This document shows, one piece after another, positions 30,119 through 40,799 of a DNA stretch of 62,397 bases. The translations under genes and the position numbers were made by a program. Where the stretch lies: the NCBI GenBank assembly GCA_016933215.1, contig JAFGBH010000047.1:1-62397 (forward strand), written 5' to 3'. The notes below the pieces were generated by a model. The model saw only the letters and a program-made list of their open reading frames with translations, ran no database searches and was not told the DNA's origin. Origin of the DNA: Deltaproteobacteria bacterium (GTDB lineage: Bacteria; Desulfobacterota; Syntrophia; Syntrophales; UBA2210). Every line of letters begins with the position of its first letter. Position 1 is the stretch's first letter.

Positions 30119-32638
30119 ATGTCTAAGATAAGAGTTTACGAGTTGGCAAAAGAACTCGGAATGGACAACAAGGAACTGATTGCACGGCTGGAAAAGTTTG
30201 GAATTGCCGTGAAGGCGCATTCGAGTTCTCTCGAAGAAAGCGATGTCGAACGGATACGGAAAGAGTTCTCTTTGGGGGAACGAAACAAAGTTATAGAGAA
30301 AAGGGTGAAATCGACCGTTATACGACGAAGGGCCATTCGCCAGCCCGCCGAGGTAATAAAGTCCGTGGAGGCCGAAGAAGATGTTTCTGAAGAGCCGGTG
30401 GAAGAAGTTCAGAAGACAGCACCGGAAGAAGTAGTCGAAGGGCTGCCGGAGAAGAAGGCAGAAAAAGAAAAAGAGACGAAAGAGGCCCCGGAGGTAAAAG
30501 AAAAAGAAGAAAAGCGGCCAAAGGTGAGGGTAAAAGTACTCTCTGTCCCGAAGGTCATCCCAAAGAAGGAAGAAGAGGAAAAACCCAAAGAGAAGGCGGC
30601 AGTAAAAGAACCACCACCGCCGGAAAAGCCAGAACCCACGGTAATGGCACCGGAAGAGAAAGAGGTTGTAGCGGAAGTTCCCGACAGTAGGAAGAAGCGA
30701 AAACGCCCCGTCGAGGTGGTGGTTGAAGAAGCACCGGTGAAAAAGAAGGCCTTTGTCAGGCAGCTTGTTGAAAAAAAGGAAAAACGGTCGAAAAAGGATA
30801 AGGATAGAGAGGTTAGAAGGAGCTGGAAGGAGGAGAAGAAAAAAACCGTCGTCGAGATGAAGGAGACGGAGATCACAACTCCCAAGGCCATTAAACGGAG
30901 GGTAAAAGTAGAAGAGGCGATACGGGTCGGAGACCTGGCAAAAAAAATGGGGGTGAAGGCCAGCGAACTGATTGCCAAGCTGATAGCACTGGGTGTGATG
31001 GTAACCATCAATCAATCGATTGATATTGATACGGCGACACTCATCGCCGGCGAGTTTGGTTACAGTGTCGAGGCCGCCGGTGTTGATTACCAGGAAACAG
31101 TCGAGAAGACTAAAGTGTCTCCCGAAAAGCTCAAACCCCGTGCCCCCGTGATTACCATTATGGGGCATGTTGATCACGGAAAGACCTCGCTCCTCGATGT
31201 GATAAGGAAGACGAACGTGATTGGAGGAGAATCGGGAGGTATCACCCAGGCGATCGGTGCCTATCATGTCCATATTAATGGGAAAGATATTGTGTTTCTC
31301 GATACGCCGGGCCACGAGGCCTTTACCGCAATGCGAGCGCGCGGCGCGCAAGTCACTGATATCGTGGTACTTGTCGTTGCTGCCGAGGACGGAGTGATGG
31401 ACCAGACCGTTGAGGCGATTAATCATGCAAAGGCTGCCGGAGTTCCCATCATTGTTGCGATAAATAAGATAGACAAAGCGAATGCCGATCCGGAACGAAT
31501 CAAGCAACAACTTTCCGAACTCGAACTCGTGCCAGAAGATTGGGGGGGAGATACCATCTATGTCGAGGTTTCCGCGAAAAAGAATGTGGGCATCGAGGAA
31601 CTGATGGAATTGATTCTTCTCCAGGCTGACATCATGGAACTCAAGGCGGATCCTGACATGCCTGCCCAGGGAGTGATTATAGAATCAAAACTTGACCGAG
31701 GAAGGGGTCCCGTGGCCACAGTGATAGTCCAGCAGGGCACTTTGACAGAGGGAGATGCCCTCGTTTCCCGAAAAGAGTATGCCAGAGTACGGGCTATGAT
31801 GAACGACAAGGGGCAGCGTGTCGAGAAGGCAGGTCCCTCCATGCCTGTAGAGGTGATAGGATTTTCAAATGTGCCACAGGCAGGAATGGATTTTATGTGC
31901 GTCGAGGATGAAAAAAAGGCGCGAAGCATAAGCGAGTACTGGGTGAGAAAAGAGCGGGAAAGGGAACTTTCAAAGACATCGAAGATAACGCTGGAGCAGT
32001 TGTATGAAAGGATAAAAGAGGGGGGTAAGGAATTTAACGTTATCATCAAGGGTGATGTCCATGGGTCCGTAGAGGCCCTTTCCGATGCCCTTCTGAAACT
32101 CAGTACCGACGACGTAAAGCTTGCAATAATCCATGGTTCGGCGGGCGCGATTACGGAGACAGATGTTATGCTGGCCTCCGCATCTGATGCAATTATTCTA
32201 GGATTTAAGGTGAGACCCGATCTCAGGGTTTCTGAACTGGCAGAAAGTGAAGGGGTCGATATCAAGCTCTATGATGTGATCTACGACACCATTGCAGACG
32301 TAAGGGCCGCCATGGAGGGGCTCCTGGATCCCATTTATGAGGAGGTCGTTCAGGGACGGGCTGAAGTGAGACAGATATTTAAGGTCCCCCGCGTCGGGGC
32401 CGTAGCCGGGAGTTACGTCACCGACGGCAAGGTGACGAGAAATGGTGGTTTGAGATTGTTGAGGGACGGCGTTGTTGTGTTTGATGGCTCCCTTCTTTCG
32501 CTCCGGCGATTCAAGGATGATGCAAAAGAAGTGGTTTCCGGGTTTGAGTGCGGCATAGGGATCGAAGGATTCAACGATATAAAGGAGGGAGATATCATAG
32601 AATCCTATATAAAAAAGGAAGTGGCAAGGAAATTATAA
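30119..32638 (+). CDS. infB: translation initiation factor IF-2
   Basis: [38 protein letters not shown]; charged repeat-rich N-terminus. Confidence 0.97.
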   Translation: MSKIRVYELAKELGMDNKELIARLEKFGIAVKAHSSSLEESDVERIRKEFSLGERNKVIEKRVKSTVIRRRAIRQPAEVIKSVEAEEDVSEEPVEEVQKTAPEEVVEGLPEKKAEKEKETKEAPEVKEKEEKRPKVRVKVLSVPKVIPKKEEEEKPKEKAAVKEPPPPEKPEPTVMAPEEKEVVAEVPDSRKKRKRPVEVVVEEAPVKKKAFVRQLVEKKEKRSKKDKDREVRRSWKEEKKKTVVEMKETEITTPKAIKRRVKVEEAIRVGDLAKKMGVKASELIAKLIALGVMVTINQSIDIDTATLIAGEFGYSVEAAGVDYQETVEKTKVSPEKLKPRAPVITIMGHVDHGKTSLLDVIRKTNVIGGESGGITQAIGAYHVHINGKDIVFLDTPGHEAFTAMRARGAQVTDIVVLVVAAEDGVMDQTVEAINHAKAAGVPIIVAINKIDKANADPERIKQQLSELELVPEDWGGDTIYVEVSAKKNVGIEELMELILLQADIMELKADPDMPAQGVIIESKLDRGRGPVATVIVQQGTLTEGDALVSRKEYARVRAMMNDKGQRVEKAGPSMPVEVIGFSNVPQAGMDFMCVEDEKKARSISEYWVRKERERELSKTSKITLEQLYERIKEGGKEFNVIIKGDVHGSVEALSDALLKLSTDDVKLAIIHGSAGAITETDVMLASASDAIILGFKVRPDLRVSELAESEGVDIKLYDVIYDTIADVRAAMEGLLDPIYEEVVQGRAEVRQIFKVPRVGAVAGSYVTDGKVTRNGGLRLLRDGVVVFDGSLLSLRRFKDDAKEVVSGFECGIGIEGFNDIKEGDIIESYIKKEVARKL

Positions 32639-32687
32639 ACAACACAGAGCGGAAAGTCAGTCTGTCTGAGATCACGGTAGTGGTACG

Positions 32688-33005
32688 ATGGTGGTCGGTA
32701 TAGGAATTATCGATATTTATATTGCTGAGAGCAGATCTTTGAAAGATAAACGGGCAGTCCTGCGAAGTGTCCTGAAGCGGACGAAAAACAAATTCAATAT
32801 TTCCATAGCGGAGATCGAAGAGCATGACAACTGGAAGATGGGAAGAATTGGATTCAGCGCGGTGGGAAACGACAGGAGCTTTGTTAATTCTAAGGTTGAT
32901 AAGGTGATACAGTTTATCGAGCACCTGAACCTTGCCGAGGTGATCAACTCCAAGATAGAGATTTCAAACGTTTCCGAAGTGATGGATGGATATGCTTATG
33001 AGTAG
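32688..33005 (+). CDS. DUF503 (YlxP-like) protein
   Basis: SLKDKRAVLRSVLKRTKNKFNISIAEIEEHD typical of DUF503, positioned between infB and rbfA. Confidence 0.88.
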   Translation: MVVGIGIIDIYIAESRSLKDKRAVLRSVLKRTKNKFNISIAEIEEHDNWKMGRIGFSAVGNDRSFVNSKVDKVIQFIEHLNLAEVINSKIEISNVSEVMDGYAYE

Positions 33006-33126
33006 GGAACCGGCTCTCGAAACAGTGGGTTGCTCGACTTCACCCTCCCTGTGCCTTCGGGGACGATTCATGGTGATCCCAGGGGAATGATTGATTGACT
33101 GCGGGGTGAAGACGAAAGGTGTTACG

Positions 33127-33468
33127 ATGAGTTTTAAAAGGGCTGACAGAGTCTCTGATCTCATAAAGGCGGAGATCACAAATATACTGCTGAGACAGGT
33201 GAGGGATCCGCGGGTCCAAAATGTGACCATTACCGACGTGAAGATGAGTGATGATCTGCGTCAGGCAAAGATATATTTCGTTCCCATGGGCATTGACAGC
33301 GTGGCTGATGAAGTGAAGGAGGGCCTTAAAAGGGCCACCGGTTTTCTGAAGAGGGAGTTGGGAAAGAGGTTACAGCTTCGGTATGTTCCCGATGTAACAT
33401 TTATCTTCGATAGGTCCTTCGATTACGGGGATCGTATCGAGCGATTACTCGGAGAGATAGAAAAATAG
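33127..33468 (+). CDS. rbfA: ribosome-binding factor A
   Basis: RADRVSDLIKAEITNILLRQVRDPRV; start refined. Confidence 0.93.
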   Translation: MSFKRADRVSDLIKAEITNILLRQVRDPRVQNVTITDVKMSDDLRQAKIYFVPMGIDSVADEVKEGLKRATGFLKRELGKRLQLRYVPDVTFIFDRSFDYGDRIERLLGEIEK

Positions 33469-33477
33469 AGAAGTCGG

Positions 33478-34437
33478 ATGTTGGAAAAAATAGTTGAGAT
33501 CATAAATTCGGGACATCGTTTTCTCGTCGCCTCACACGTGAGACCTGACGGCGATGCCATCGGATCTATCCTGGCCATGTATCATGCACTGAGAGATATG
33601 GGCAAGGAAGTGGTAGTTTATAACCATGATAAGGTGCCCGAGATTTACAGATTCCTCCCTGATTCGGAGGTTATTGTTCACACCATCGATTCCGTTGATG
33701 CCTTCGATGCAGTGATTCTTTTGGACTGCAGTGAGATGGAAAGGGTGGGCGATGAGGTTGAAAAGATAGGTGCAATTGGAACTATCATTAACATTGATCA
33801 TCATGTATCAAATAATGGCTTTTCTCCCCATTCGCTCGTTGATACAAAGGCAAGCTCTACGGGGGAGATAATCTACGGGCTTATTACGATGCTTGGGGTG
33901 ACTATTACAAAAGATATTGCTACGAGCATCTATACGGCGGTAATGACAGACACGGGCGCCTTCTGCTATTCCAATACGACGAGCGATACCCTGAAATTGG
34001 CGGCGAGCCTGGTTACGGCAGGTGCGGACCCCCGTAGGATTGCCGAAAACGTGTACGAGACAAAGCCCCTGATTCAGATCAAACTAATGGAGAAGGCCCT
34101 TAATACCTTGGCGTTTGACGTAAACGGGAGAATAGGATCGATTGTGGTAACGCAGGAGATGTTAACGGAACTGGGGGCACTACCGGAGCACACGGAGGGT
34201 CTCGTGGATCTGGTCCGTTCCATAGCGGGTGTTGACGTGGCTGTCTTTTATCAGGAGATGTCGAAAAATAATTTTAAGGCGAGCCTCCGATCAAAGGGAG
34301 ATATAGACATAGAAAAAGTTGCCCGTGAGTTTGACGGAGGGGGTCATATCAATGCCTCCGCCTGCAGGTTAGAGGGTGCTATTGATGCCGTCAAGGGGAA
34401 GCTTACCGGTTCAATAATGAGGATTATTGCTGAGTAG
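33478..34437 (+). CDS. nrnA: DHH/DHHA1 bifunctional oligoribonuclease/PAP phosphatase NrnA-like
   Basis: SHVRPDGDAIGS, LLDCSE, NIDHHVSN, GGGHINASA. Confidence 0.93.
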   Translation: MLEKIVEIINSGHRFLVASHVRPDGDAIGSILAMYHALRDMGKEVVVYNHDKVPEIYRFLPDSEVIVHTIDSVDAFDAVILLDCSEMERVGDEVEKIGAIGTIINIDHHVSNNGFSPHSLVDTKASSTGEIIYGLITMLGVTITKDIATSIYTAVMTDTGAFCYSNTTSDTLKLAASLVTAGADPRRIAENVYETKPLIQIKLMEKALNTLAFDVNGRIGSIVVTQEMLTELGALPEHTEGLVDLVRSIAGVDVAVFYQEMSKNNFKASLRSKGDIDIEKVAREFDGGGHINASACRLEGAIDAVKGKLTGSIMRIIAE

Positions 34438-34467
34438 CCTCGATATGTTCGAGACGGGGATCTATGT

Positions 34468-35400
34468 ATGAATGGAATTGTCGTCATAGACAAGCCGTCA
34501 GGAAAGACATCCTTTGATGTCATTCGTGATGTGAGACGCCTGGTAAAGGTGAAGAAGATAGGGCATACGGGAACTCTTGACCCGCTCGCTACGGGGGTGC
34601 TTCCCCTCTGTATCAATGAGGCGACAAAACTTGTACGGTTCTTTTCAGATGATGATAAGACCTACCGCGCCACCATGCTTCTCGGAATGGAGACCGATAC
34701 CCTTGATATAGAAGGTACGGTGACGGCCAGGCGCCGGGTTGATATCGGAGTCGGTGATATTGAGAAGGTGGCAGGTGAGTTTGTAGGTGAAATCGAGCAG
34801 ACGCCGCCGCGATATTCGGCCATCAAATTCAAGGGGAAACCCCTTTATAAGTGGGCGCGAACAGGTATGCCTATCGATCCGGCTCCTCGAAAGGTCACGA
34901 TATACGGGATCACGATAGAGGATATTGACCTCCCCTATGTCACCTTTGAGGTTTCCTGCTCGAAGGGTACGTACATACGGTCACTCTGTGCGGATATCGG
35001 TTTACGACTGGGCTGTGGTGCGTGCATGTCCGGTCTCAGGAGAAGGAAAAGCGGCTACTTTGGAGAACAAACGGCACTCAGTCTTGAGAATCTTGATGAT
35101 AAAAGACGGCTAGAAATGATAAAAGAGAGCCTGATACCCATGGTCGATGCTCTCCCCGATTACCGCTCCATTTCTGTCGCAGATGAGATTGCCGAGAGGA
35201 TCAGAAAGGGCTATCAGCCCGATTCCGAAACCCTGGGTGTTAATGCAATTCCCTCCCTTGACCGGGGGGATATTATAAAGCTCGTGACGAAGGATAAGAA
35301 AATGGTGGCCGTTGCCAGGATGCGTCGTGCTGTCCGTGACGCTTTCTGCTCGGATGATAATGGGAACATAGTAGAAATATTACGGGTATTCAATAATTAA
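34468..35400 (+). CDS. truB: tRNA pseudouridine(55) synthase
   Basis: KKIGHTGTLDPLATGVLPLC, TPPRYSAIKFKGKPLY. Confidence 0.97.
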   Translation: MNGIVVIDKPSGKTSFDVIRDVRRLVKVKKIGHTGTLDPLATGVLPLCINEATKLVRFFSDDDKTYRATMLLGMETDTLDIEGTVTARRRVDIGVGDIEKVAGEFVGEIEQTPPRYSAIKFKGKPLYKWARTGMPIDPAPRKVTIYGITIEDIDLPYVTFEVSCSKGTYIRSLCADIGLRLGCGACMSGLRRRKSGYFGEQTALSLENLDDKRRLEMIKESLIPMVDALPDYRSISVADEIAERIRKGYQPDSETLGVNAIPSLDRGDIIKLVTKDKKMVAVARMRRAVRDAFCSDDNGNIVEILRVFNN

Positions 35401-35480
35401 GCGTGATGAGCGGGGCCTGACAGGTCCCGATGGTTATAGGTAAAGAAATTATTAACTCTAGTGAGGGAGGATAAATAGCA

Positions 35481-35747
35481 GTGTTAGAAGAAGCGAAAAA
35501 GAAGGAACTAATTGGTACTTTTCAGGCCCATGATAATGATACGGGATCCCCGGAGGTTCAGATTGCCCTTTTGAGTGCGAGGATAACCTATTTGACGGAA
35601 CATTTTAAGGTTCATAAAAAGGATCATCATTCCAGAAGGGGGCTTTTGAAGCTCGTGGGACGGAGAAGGAGATTGCTTGATTACCTTAAGAAAAAGGATG
35701 TCGAACGGTACAGAGAGATTATCAAACGCCTTGGTCTGAGAAGATAG
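35481..35747 (+). CDS. rpsO: 30S ribosomal protein S15
   Basis: [36 protein letters not shown]. Confidence 0.98.
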   Translation: MLEEAKKKELIGTFQAHDNDTGSPEVQIALLSARITYLTEHFKVHKKDHHSRRGLLKLVGRRRRLLDYLKKKDVERYREIIKRLGLRR

Positions 35748-35789
35748 TAGTAATGAGTAAAATTAAAACATGAGGAGTAAACATATACG

Positions 35790-37922
35790 ATGAGCGAACA
35801 ATTTAAAACAAATTTCGCGGGAAGGGAAATTTCCGTGAAAACCAATTACATGGCAGGACAGGCCGATGGTTCCGCCCTCGTCACCTATGGTGATACGGTG
35901 GTGCTTGTAACGGTTGTTTCCCAAAAGACCAAAAGAGAAGGCGTCGATTTTATGCCCCTTACGGTGGATTACCAGGAAACGACCTCTGCCGCCGGAAAGA
36001 TACCGGGAGGATTTTTCAAACGCGAGGGACGACCGAATGAAAAGGAGGTATTGACATCCAGGATAATTGACAGGTCTACTCGTCCTCTTTTTCCGAAAGG
36101 ATTTTCTTATGAAACACAGATTATAGCCTCAGTACTTTCTTTCGATAATGAAAACGGTTCAGATGCGGCGGCGATGTTGGGTACCTCTACCGCACTTGGC
36201 ATATCCGATATCCCTTTCAACGGTCCCATTGTGGGGGTCAGGGTGGCGCGATTGGAGGACACGTTTATCTGCAATCCCTCGACTGAACAGACGGAAGAGA
36301 GCGATATAGACCTTTTCCTGGTGGGAAGAAAGATAGTTCCCGGTACGGAAGGGAGAGCATTCGATGTGAACCTGGTGATGGTTGAAGGGGGATCGAACGA
36401 GGTCGGCGAGGATGTCATCATAGATGCCATAAACTTCGGCCTTGAGGAAATGAGGCCGGCCATAGAACTTCAGGATCAGATCTGCGAGGCCATTGGAAAA
36501 GAAAAAAGGGTCGTGGAACCGGTTGAAATTGATGAGGGCCTGAGGCAATCCGTCTATGAAAAAGCGAGCGAGGGGCTGAAGAAGGCCTATATGATTGCGG
36601 CAAAGCAGGAAAGACAGGCTGCGATAAAAGAAGTGCATGGCGAGGTGAGGGACAAGATCATCACGGAGGCCGGCGAGGACAATGGCGGTCTTTCCTTTCA
36701 GGTGAATGCGCTCCTTGAAGAACTGGAAAACAAGATTCTTCGTGACATGATACTGAAGGATAAGAGGAGGATAGACAATAGGACGTCGGATCAGATACGG
36801 CCGATCACCTCTGAAGTGGGAATACTTCCCAGGACTCACGGATCGTCCGTATTTACGCGGGGAGAAACCCAGTCTCTTGTGGTGCTCACGCTCGGCACCT
36901 CGTCGGACGAACAGCGCATGGACTATATCAGTGGTGAGGAATTCAGGTCGTTCCTGCTTCACTATAATTTTCCTCCCTATTCAGTGGGTGAAGCACGATT
37001 CCTGAGGGGTCCGGGAAGAAGGGAAATAGGGCACGGAGCCCTCGCCAGGAGGGCGTTACTTCCCCTGTTGCCTTCCCAGGAAGAATTTCCCTATACGATC
37101 AGGATTGTGTCGGAGATACTGTCTTCCAACGGTTCCTCATCCATGGCTACGGTATGCGGAGGATCCCTTTCCCTTATGGATGCCGGGGTTCCTGTCAAGG
37201 ATATCGTTGCAGGTATTGCCATGGGACTCTTAAAAGAGGGTGATGACGTGGTCATTCTCTCCGATATCATGGGTGATGAAGATCATGCGGGAGATATGGA
37301 CTTCAAGGTCTGCGGTACGGAAAAGGGTATCACCGCCATGCAGATGGACATAAAAATCGACGGTGTGAACGAAGCTATATTAAGAAAGGCGCTCGATCAG
37401 GCGCGTGACGGAAGGCTCTTTATCATCGGCAAGCTCAGGGAGACAATTTCAGAGCCCCGCAAAGAACTTTCCAAGCATGCCCCCCGCATTACGACCATTA
37501 CGGTTAAGCAGGATAAGATTAGAGACGTCATTGGTACCGGGGGAAAGAATATCAGGCACATTATCAGCGAGACGGGTGCAGAAATTAATGTGGATGACAG
37601 CGGAACCGTTACCATTGCATCGAGTGATGAGAATGCATCAATCAGGGCTATTGCAATGATCAAGGCACTGACCGAAGAGGCCGAGATTGGCAAGATTTAT
37701 CTCGGTACGGTAAAAAAGATCGTCGATTTCGGTGCCTTTGTCGAGATCATCCCGGGCACGGACGGCCTGGTGCATATATCGCAGCTCGAAAACAGAAGAG
37801 TGAACAAGGTAACCGACGTGCTGAATGAAGGTGACGAAGTCTACGTTAAGGTTATCGATATCGACAGAAATGGAAAGATCAAGCTGAGCAGAAAAGATGC
37901 CCTCAACGAAAAGGGTGAATAG
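35790..37922 (+). CDS. pnp: polyribonucleotide nucleotidyltransferase
   Basis: RNase PH domains, KH ([10 protein letters not shown]) and S1 domains. Confidence 0.98.
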   Translation: MSEQFKTNFAGREISVKTNYMAGQADGSALVTYGDTVVLVTVVSQKTKREGVDFMPLTVDYQETTSAAGKIPGGFFKREGRPNEKEVLTSRIIDRSTRPLFPKGFSYETQIIASVLSFDNENGSDAAAMLGTSTALGISDIPFNGPIVGVRVARLEDTFICNPSTEQTEESDIDLFLVGRKIVPGTEGRAFDVNLVMVEGGSNEVGEDVIIDAINFGLEEMRPAIELQDQICEAIGKEKRVVEPVEIDEGLRQSVYEKASEGLKKAYMIAAKQERQAAIKEVHGEVRDKIITEAGEDNGGLSFQVNALLEELENKILRDMILKDKRRIDNRTSDQIRPITSEVGILPRTHGSSVFTRGETQSLVVLTLGTSSDEQRMDYISGEEFRSFLLHYNFPPYSVGEARFLRGPGRREIGHGALARRALLPLLPSQEEFPYTIRIVSEILSSNGSSSMATVCGGSLSLMDAGVPVKDIVAGIAMGLLKEGDDVVILSDIMGDEDHAGDMDFKVCGTEKGITAMQMDIKIDGVNEAILRKALDQARDGRLFIIGKLRETISEPRKELSKHAPRITTITVKQDKIRDVIGTGGKNIRHIISETGAEINVDDSGTVTIASSDENASIRAIAMIKALTEEAEIGKIYLGTVKKIVDFGAFVEIIPGTDGLVHISQLENRRVNKVTDVLNEGDEVYVKVIDIDRNGKIKLSRKDALNEKGE

Positions 37923-37948
37923 AAAGACGTTCCGGTTGTTGTGACACG

Positions 37949-38389
37949 ATGCTTACGGTGCGAATCAGGAGGCTTGGCAGCAACACAGACCTTGCGCTTC
38001 CAACGTATATGACGGGAAATTCAGCCGGCATGGATATCTTTGCCGCCCTCGAAGGTGATGAGGTTTTACTTCCCGGCGAGCGAAAGCTCATTCCCACCGG
38101 AATAGAAATTGAGATTCCGAAGGGGTATGAGGCCCAGGTGAGGCCGAGAAGCGGTCTCGCTGTCAAAAATGGCGTAACGGTGCTCAACACCCCCGGCACG
38201 GTTGATTCCGATTACAGGGGAGAAATAAAAGTCATCTTGATTAATCAGGGTGAAAAGCCCTTTGTCATTAAAAGGGGTGACCGAATAGCCCAGATGATTG
38301 TAAGCCCCGTATCGAGGGTTTCCTGGGACCTGGTAGAGACCCTCGATGAAACGGAGCGGGGAAGAGGCGGTTTCGGTCATACTGGCTGA
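37949..38389 (+). CDS. dut: dUTP diphosphatase
   Basis: NSAGMDI, RPRSGLA, GTVDSDYRGEI, GRGGFGHTG. Confidence 0.97.
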   Translation: MLTVRIRRLGSNTDLALPTYMTGNSAGMDIFAALEGDEVLLPGERKLIPTGIEIEIPKGYEAQVRPRSGLAVKNGVTVLNTPGTVDSDYRGEIKVILINQGEKPFVIKRGDRIAQMIVSPVSRVSWDLVETLDETERGRGGFGHTG

Positions 38390-38483
38390 AGGCTGTTGAT
38401 AAAAGCTCAAAAAAGAATTGCCTGGAGGGCATTTTCCAGGAAGACTCTCCTGATCTGATCTTCTGTCGGGTCTAGAAAAGAAC

Positions 38484-38513
38484 CCCCTTCCGTTTTGTGG
38501 AAGGGGTTTTTTT
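38484..38513 (+). terminator. intrinsic terminator downstream of dut
   Basis: CCCCTTCC-GTTTTGT-GGAAGGGG-TTTTTTT. Confidence 0.88.
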
Positions 38514-38595
38514 GTTTGTTTTATCGTTTTATTTAGTGTATTTACACACAAAGTCAGGGGGAGACCCTGTCGCGATGCGAGGACGCGAAGGTGCA

Positions 38596-39765
38596 ATGAA
38601 AAAATACAAGGTCAAAAAGACAATAAAAGAGATAAATGAAAAGATAAAGTCGGGAAAGGCTGTCATCGTGACAGCGGAAGAGATTATCGACATCGTCGAG
38701 AAAAAGGGTAGCGTCGAGGCGGCCCGGAAGATTGATGTGGTAACGACGGGAACCTTCAGTCCCATGTGTTCCTCCGGTGCATTTCTTAATTTTGGTCATA
38801 CATCACCCAAGATACGGGCATCAAAGATATGGCTCAATGATGTCAATGCCTATGGAGGGATTGCCGCCGTTGATTGCTATATAGGGGCGACGGAAGTTGC
38901 AGAAGGGGATCCCCTGAACAGCATTCATCCCGGTGAATTCAATTATGGCGGTGGACATGTTTTAGAGGATCTCGTGGCAGGCAATATTATCAGGCTCCGT
39001 CTCGAGTCCTACGGTACCGACTGTTACCCTTCCAGAAAACATGAGAAGAGCATCACCATTCATGACCTGAGAGATGCCATCCTCTTCAACCCGAGAAATG
39101 CTTACCAGAACTATAACTGTGCCGTAAACATGTCCGACAGGACGATTTATACTTATATGGGTGTTCTGAGACCCTTTATGGCAAATGCGACCTATTCTAC
39201 CTCCGGGCAGTTAAGCCCCCTTCTTAATGATCCCTATTTCAGGACCATAGGTGTAGGAACTCGGATATTCCTCGGTGGCGCAAAGGGGTATGTTGCATGG
39301 CAGGGCACGCAGCATAACGCTCATGTGATGAGGGGAGAAAACGGGGTTCCCAAAGAGGGGGCAGGAACACTCGCGGTAATCGGGGACATGAAAAAAATGA
39401 GTCCCGACTGGCTCGTTGGTGCGAGCATGCTTGGATACGGTGTCTCTCTCTATGTGGGAATAGGGATACCAATACCTCTTCTCAACGAGGAAATAGCTCG
39501 GTTCACTGCGGTCAGAGATGAGGATATCTATGCCCAGGTCTATGATTACGGTGTCGATTATCCGAGCGGGACGGGCAAGAGCTTGGGAGAGGTGAGTTAT
39601 AAAGAGCTGAGAAGTGGCACAATAGTCCTGAATGGCAAAAAGATCGATACGGCGCCCATGTCGAGCTATTATAAGGCAAGAGAGATCGCGGCGATACTGA
39701 AAGAGTGGATGGAAAAAGGGGAGTTTCTCTTGGGAGAAGCGCAACAATTACTTCCTTCGGAGTAG
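38596..39765 (+). CDS. DUF39 homocysteine biosynthesis protein (L-aspartate semialdehyde sulfurtransferase-like)
   Basis: TTGTFSPMCSSGAFLNFGH, NAYGGIAAVDCYIGATE, GTRIFLGGAKGYVAWQGTQH. Confidence 0.88.
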   Translation: MKKYKVKKTIKEINEKIKSGKAVIVTAEEIIDIVEKKGSVEAARKIDVVTTGTFSPMCSSGAFLNFGHTSPKIRASKIWLNDVNAYGGIAAVDCYIGATEVAEGDPLNSIHPGEFNYGGGHVLEDLVAGNIIRLRLESYGTDCYPSRKHEKSITIHDLRDAILFNPRNAYQNYNCAVNMSDRTIYTYMGVLRPFMANATYSTSGQLSPLLNDPYFRTIGVGTRIFLGGAKGYVAWQGTQHNAHVMRGENGVPKEGAGTLAVIGDMKKMSPDWLVGASMLGYGVSLYVGIGIPIPLLNEEIARFTAVRDEDIYAQVYDYGVDYPSGTGKSLGEVSYKELRSGTIVLNGKKIDTAPMSSYYKAREIAAILKEWMEKGEFLLGEAQQLLPSE

Positions 39766-39773
39766 TAACAAAT

Positions 39774-39823
39774 GTGACCGGGGGCGCACCCGCAAGCCCT
39801 GCCCCGTGGGCGGGGAGCCTCAC
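39774..39823 (+). repeat. type B GC-rich dispersed repeat, copy 1
   Basis: gtgaccgggggcgcacccgcaagccctgccccgtgggcggggagcctcac; reverse complement matches 57437-57485. Confidence 0.8.
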
Positions 39824-40043
39824 TATAAAAGTGCTTGGACCTGATTTTGCATTGATTACAAGTTATGATCGTTGTCCATACAATGGCATTTCGCCTTCAT
39901 TTATTTCTGAAAGAAAGCATAGGGATAAAGGGGTGATTCATTTCACACCTGGAGTATGAGAAATTTCATTGAAACATTTCTCATAGACCTATATGTTGTA
40001 AGAAAAATTTTACATTTCGCAACTCTTCTTTAATGATTGTTCA

Positions 40044-40135
40044 TTGAAAATCGATAAAGGCAAACTACTCGTGAGGGTAGGACGCAAAGCCATGGGTCCG
40101 TATGCAACGGATCGCCAGGCCGCCGAAGTTTTCAA
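40044..40135 (+). promoter_or_regulatory. cyclic di-GMP-I (GEMM-I) riboswitch
   Basis: P1 TTGAAAA/TTTTCAA; P2 CTACTC-GTGA-GGGTAG; GGACGCAAAGCC; P3 GGGTCCG..CGGATC with GGATCGCCAGG receptor. Confidence 0.92.
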
Positions 40136-40378
40136 TTCGAAACGATTACGTATCTTCTGCCTGTGATATCCCGCAGATTATCAAGCCGCATCGCAAACGG
40201 TATATTCATAAAATTTCCACCCCAATGCATATTCCCCCTCAGAACAGGTAATAACTTCTTCGAAATGCCTTGTGGGCTATAAGCATGAAAAGGAAGTTAT
40301 TCCAAGGTGATGCCCACATCACTTATCAGGAGTTGATCATCTCATCTGGGTGAGGAAGAACGTGGCCAGAATTATTAA

Positions 40379-40406
40379 TTGCAAAAAATCTTTTTCTGTG
40401 TATACT
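40379..40406 (+). promoter_or_regulatory. putative sigma70 promoter upstream of ftsB-like gene
   Basis: TTGCAA - 16 nt - TATACT. Confidence 0.4.
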
Positions 40407-40439
40407 ACCCTCAAACCTTTACAGAAAAGGGGATAAACT

Positions 40440-40706
40440 ATGAAGATAGGCAGGTTGCTCTTGATACCCTTTTCTCTTATCATTCTTCTCATAGTATTTG
40501 GAGATAAAGGCCTCAGAGATTACTGCAAATTACAGGAAAAGCTATCTTCAATAAGGGAGGTGAATGGCCTTATAGTCAACGAAAACAAAGCCTTGAAAAA
40601 AGAGATTATGTTGCTGAGAGGCGATGCTCGATACATTGAAATGGTGGCAAGAAGAGAACTTGGCATGGTGGACGAGAAGGATATTGTGTATCAATTTGTA
40701 GAGTAG
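40440..40706 (+). CDS. FtsB/DivIC-type septum formation initiator protein
   Basis: single TM plus coiled coil, YIEMVARRELGMVDEKDIVYQF. Confidence 0.85.
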   Translation: MKIGRLLLIPFSLIILLIVFGDKGLRDYCKLQEKLSSIREVNGLIVNENKALKKEIMLLRGDARYIEMVARRELGMVDEKDIVYQFVE

Positions 40707-40799
40707 TCCCAGGGAGATTGTTGCGAAGGAGTGGAATATCAAAATTAGGGCTTGTGTATAATGCGCATGAGCCTTATAATTGCCGGAAGGCGTGAGGCT

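Noticed and set aside
30113-31510. 465-aa minus-strand ORF antisense to infB
   Set aside because: Low-complexity F/L-rich translation is the antisense shadow of the Lys/Glu-rich infB N-terminus; infB is unambiguous on the + strand.
39705-39959. ORF after the DUF39 gene
   Set aside because: Overlaps the DUF39 3' end out of frame and runs through the type B repeat; its similarity to the ORF at 57306 comes from the shared repeat.
40340-40390. Sigma54 promoter before the ftsB/pil cluster
   Set aside because: TGGCC...TTGCA resembles -24/-12 elements but the spacing is about 5 nt too long.
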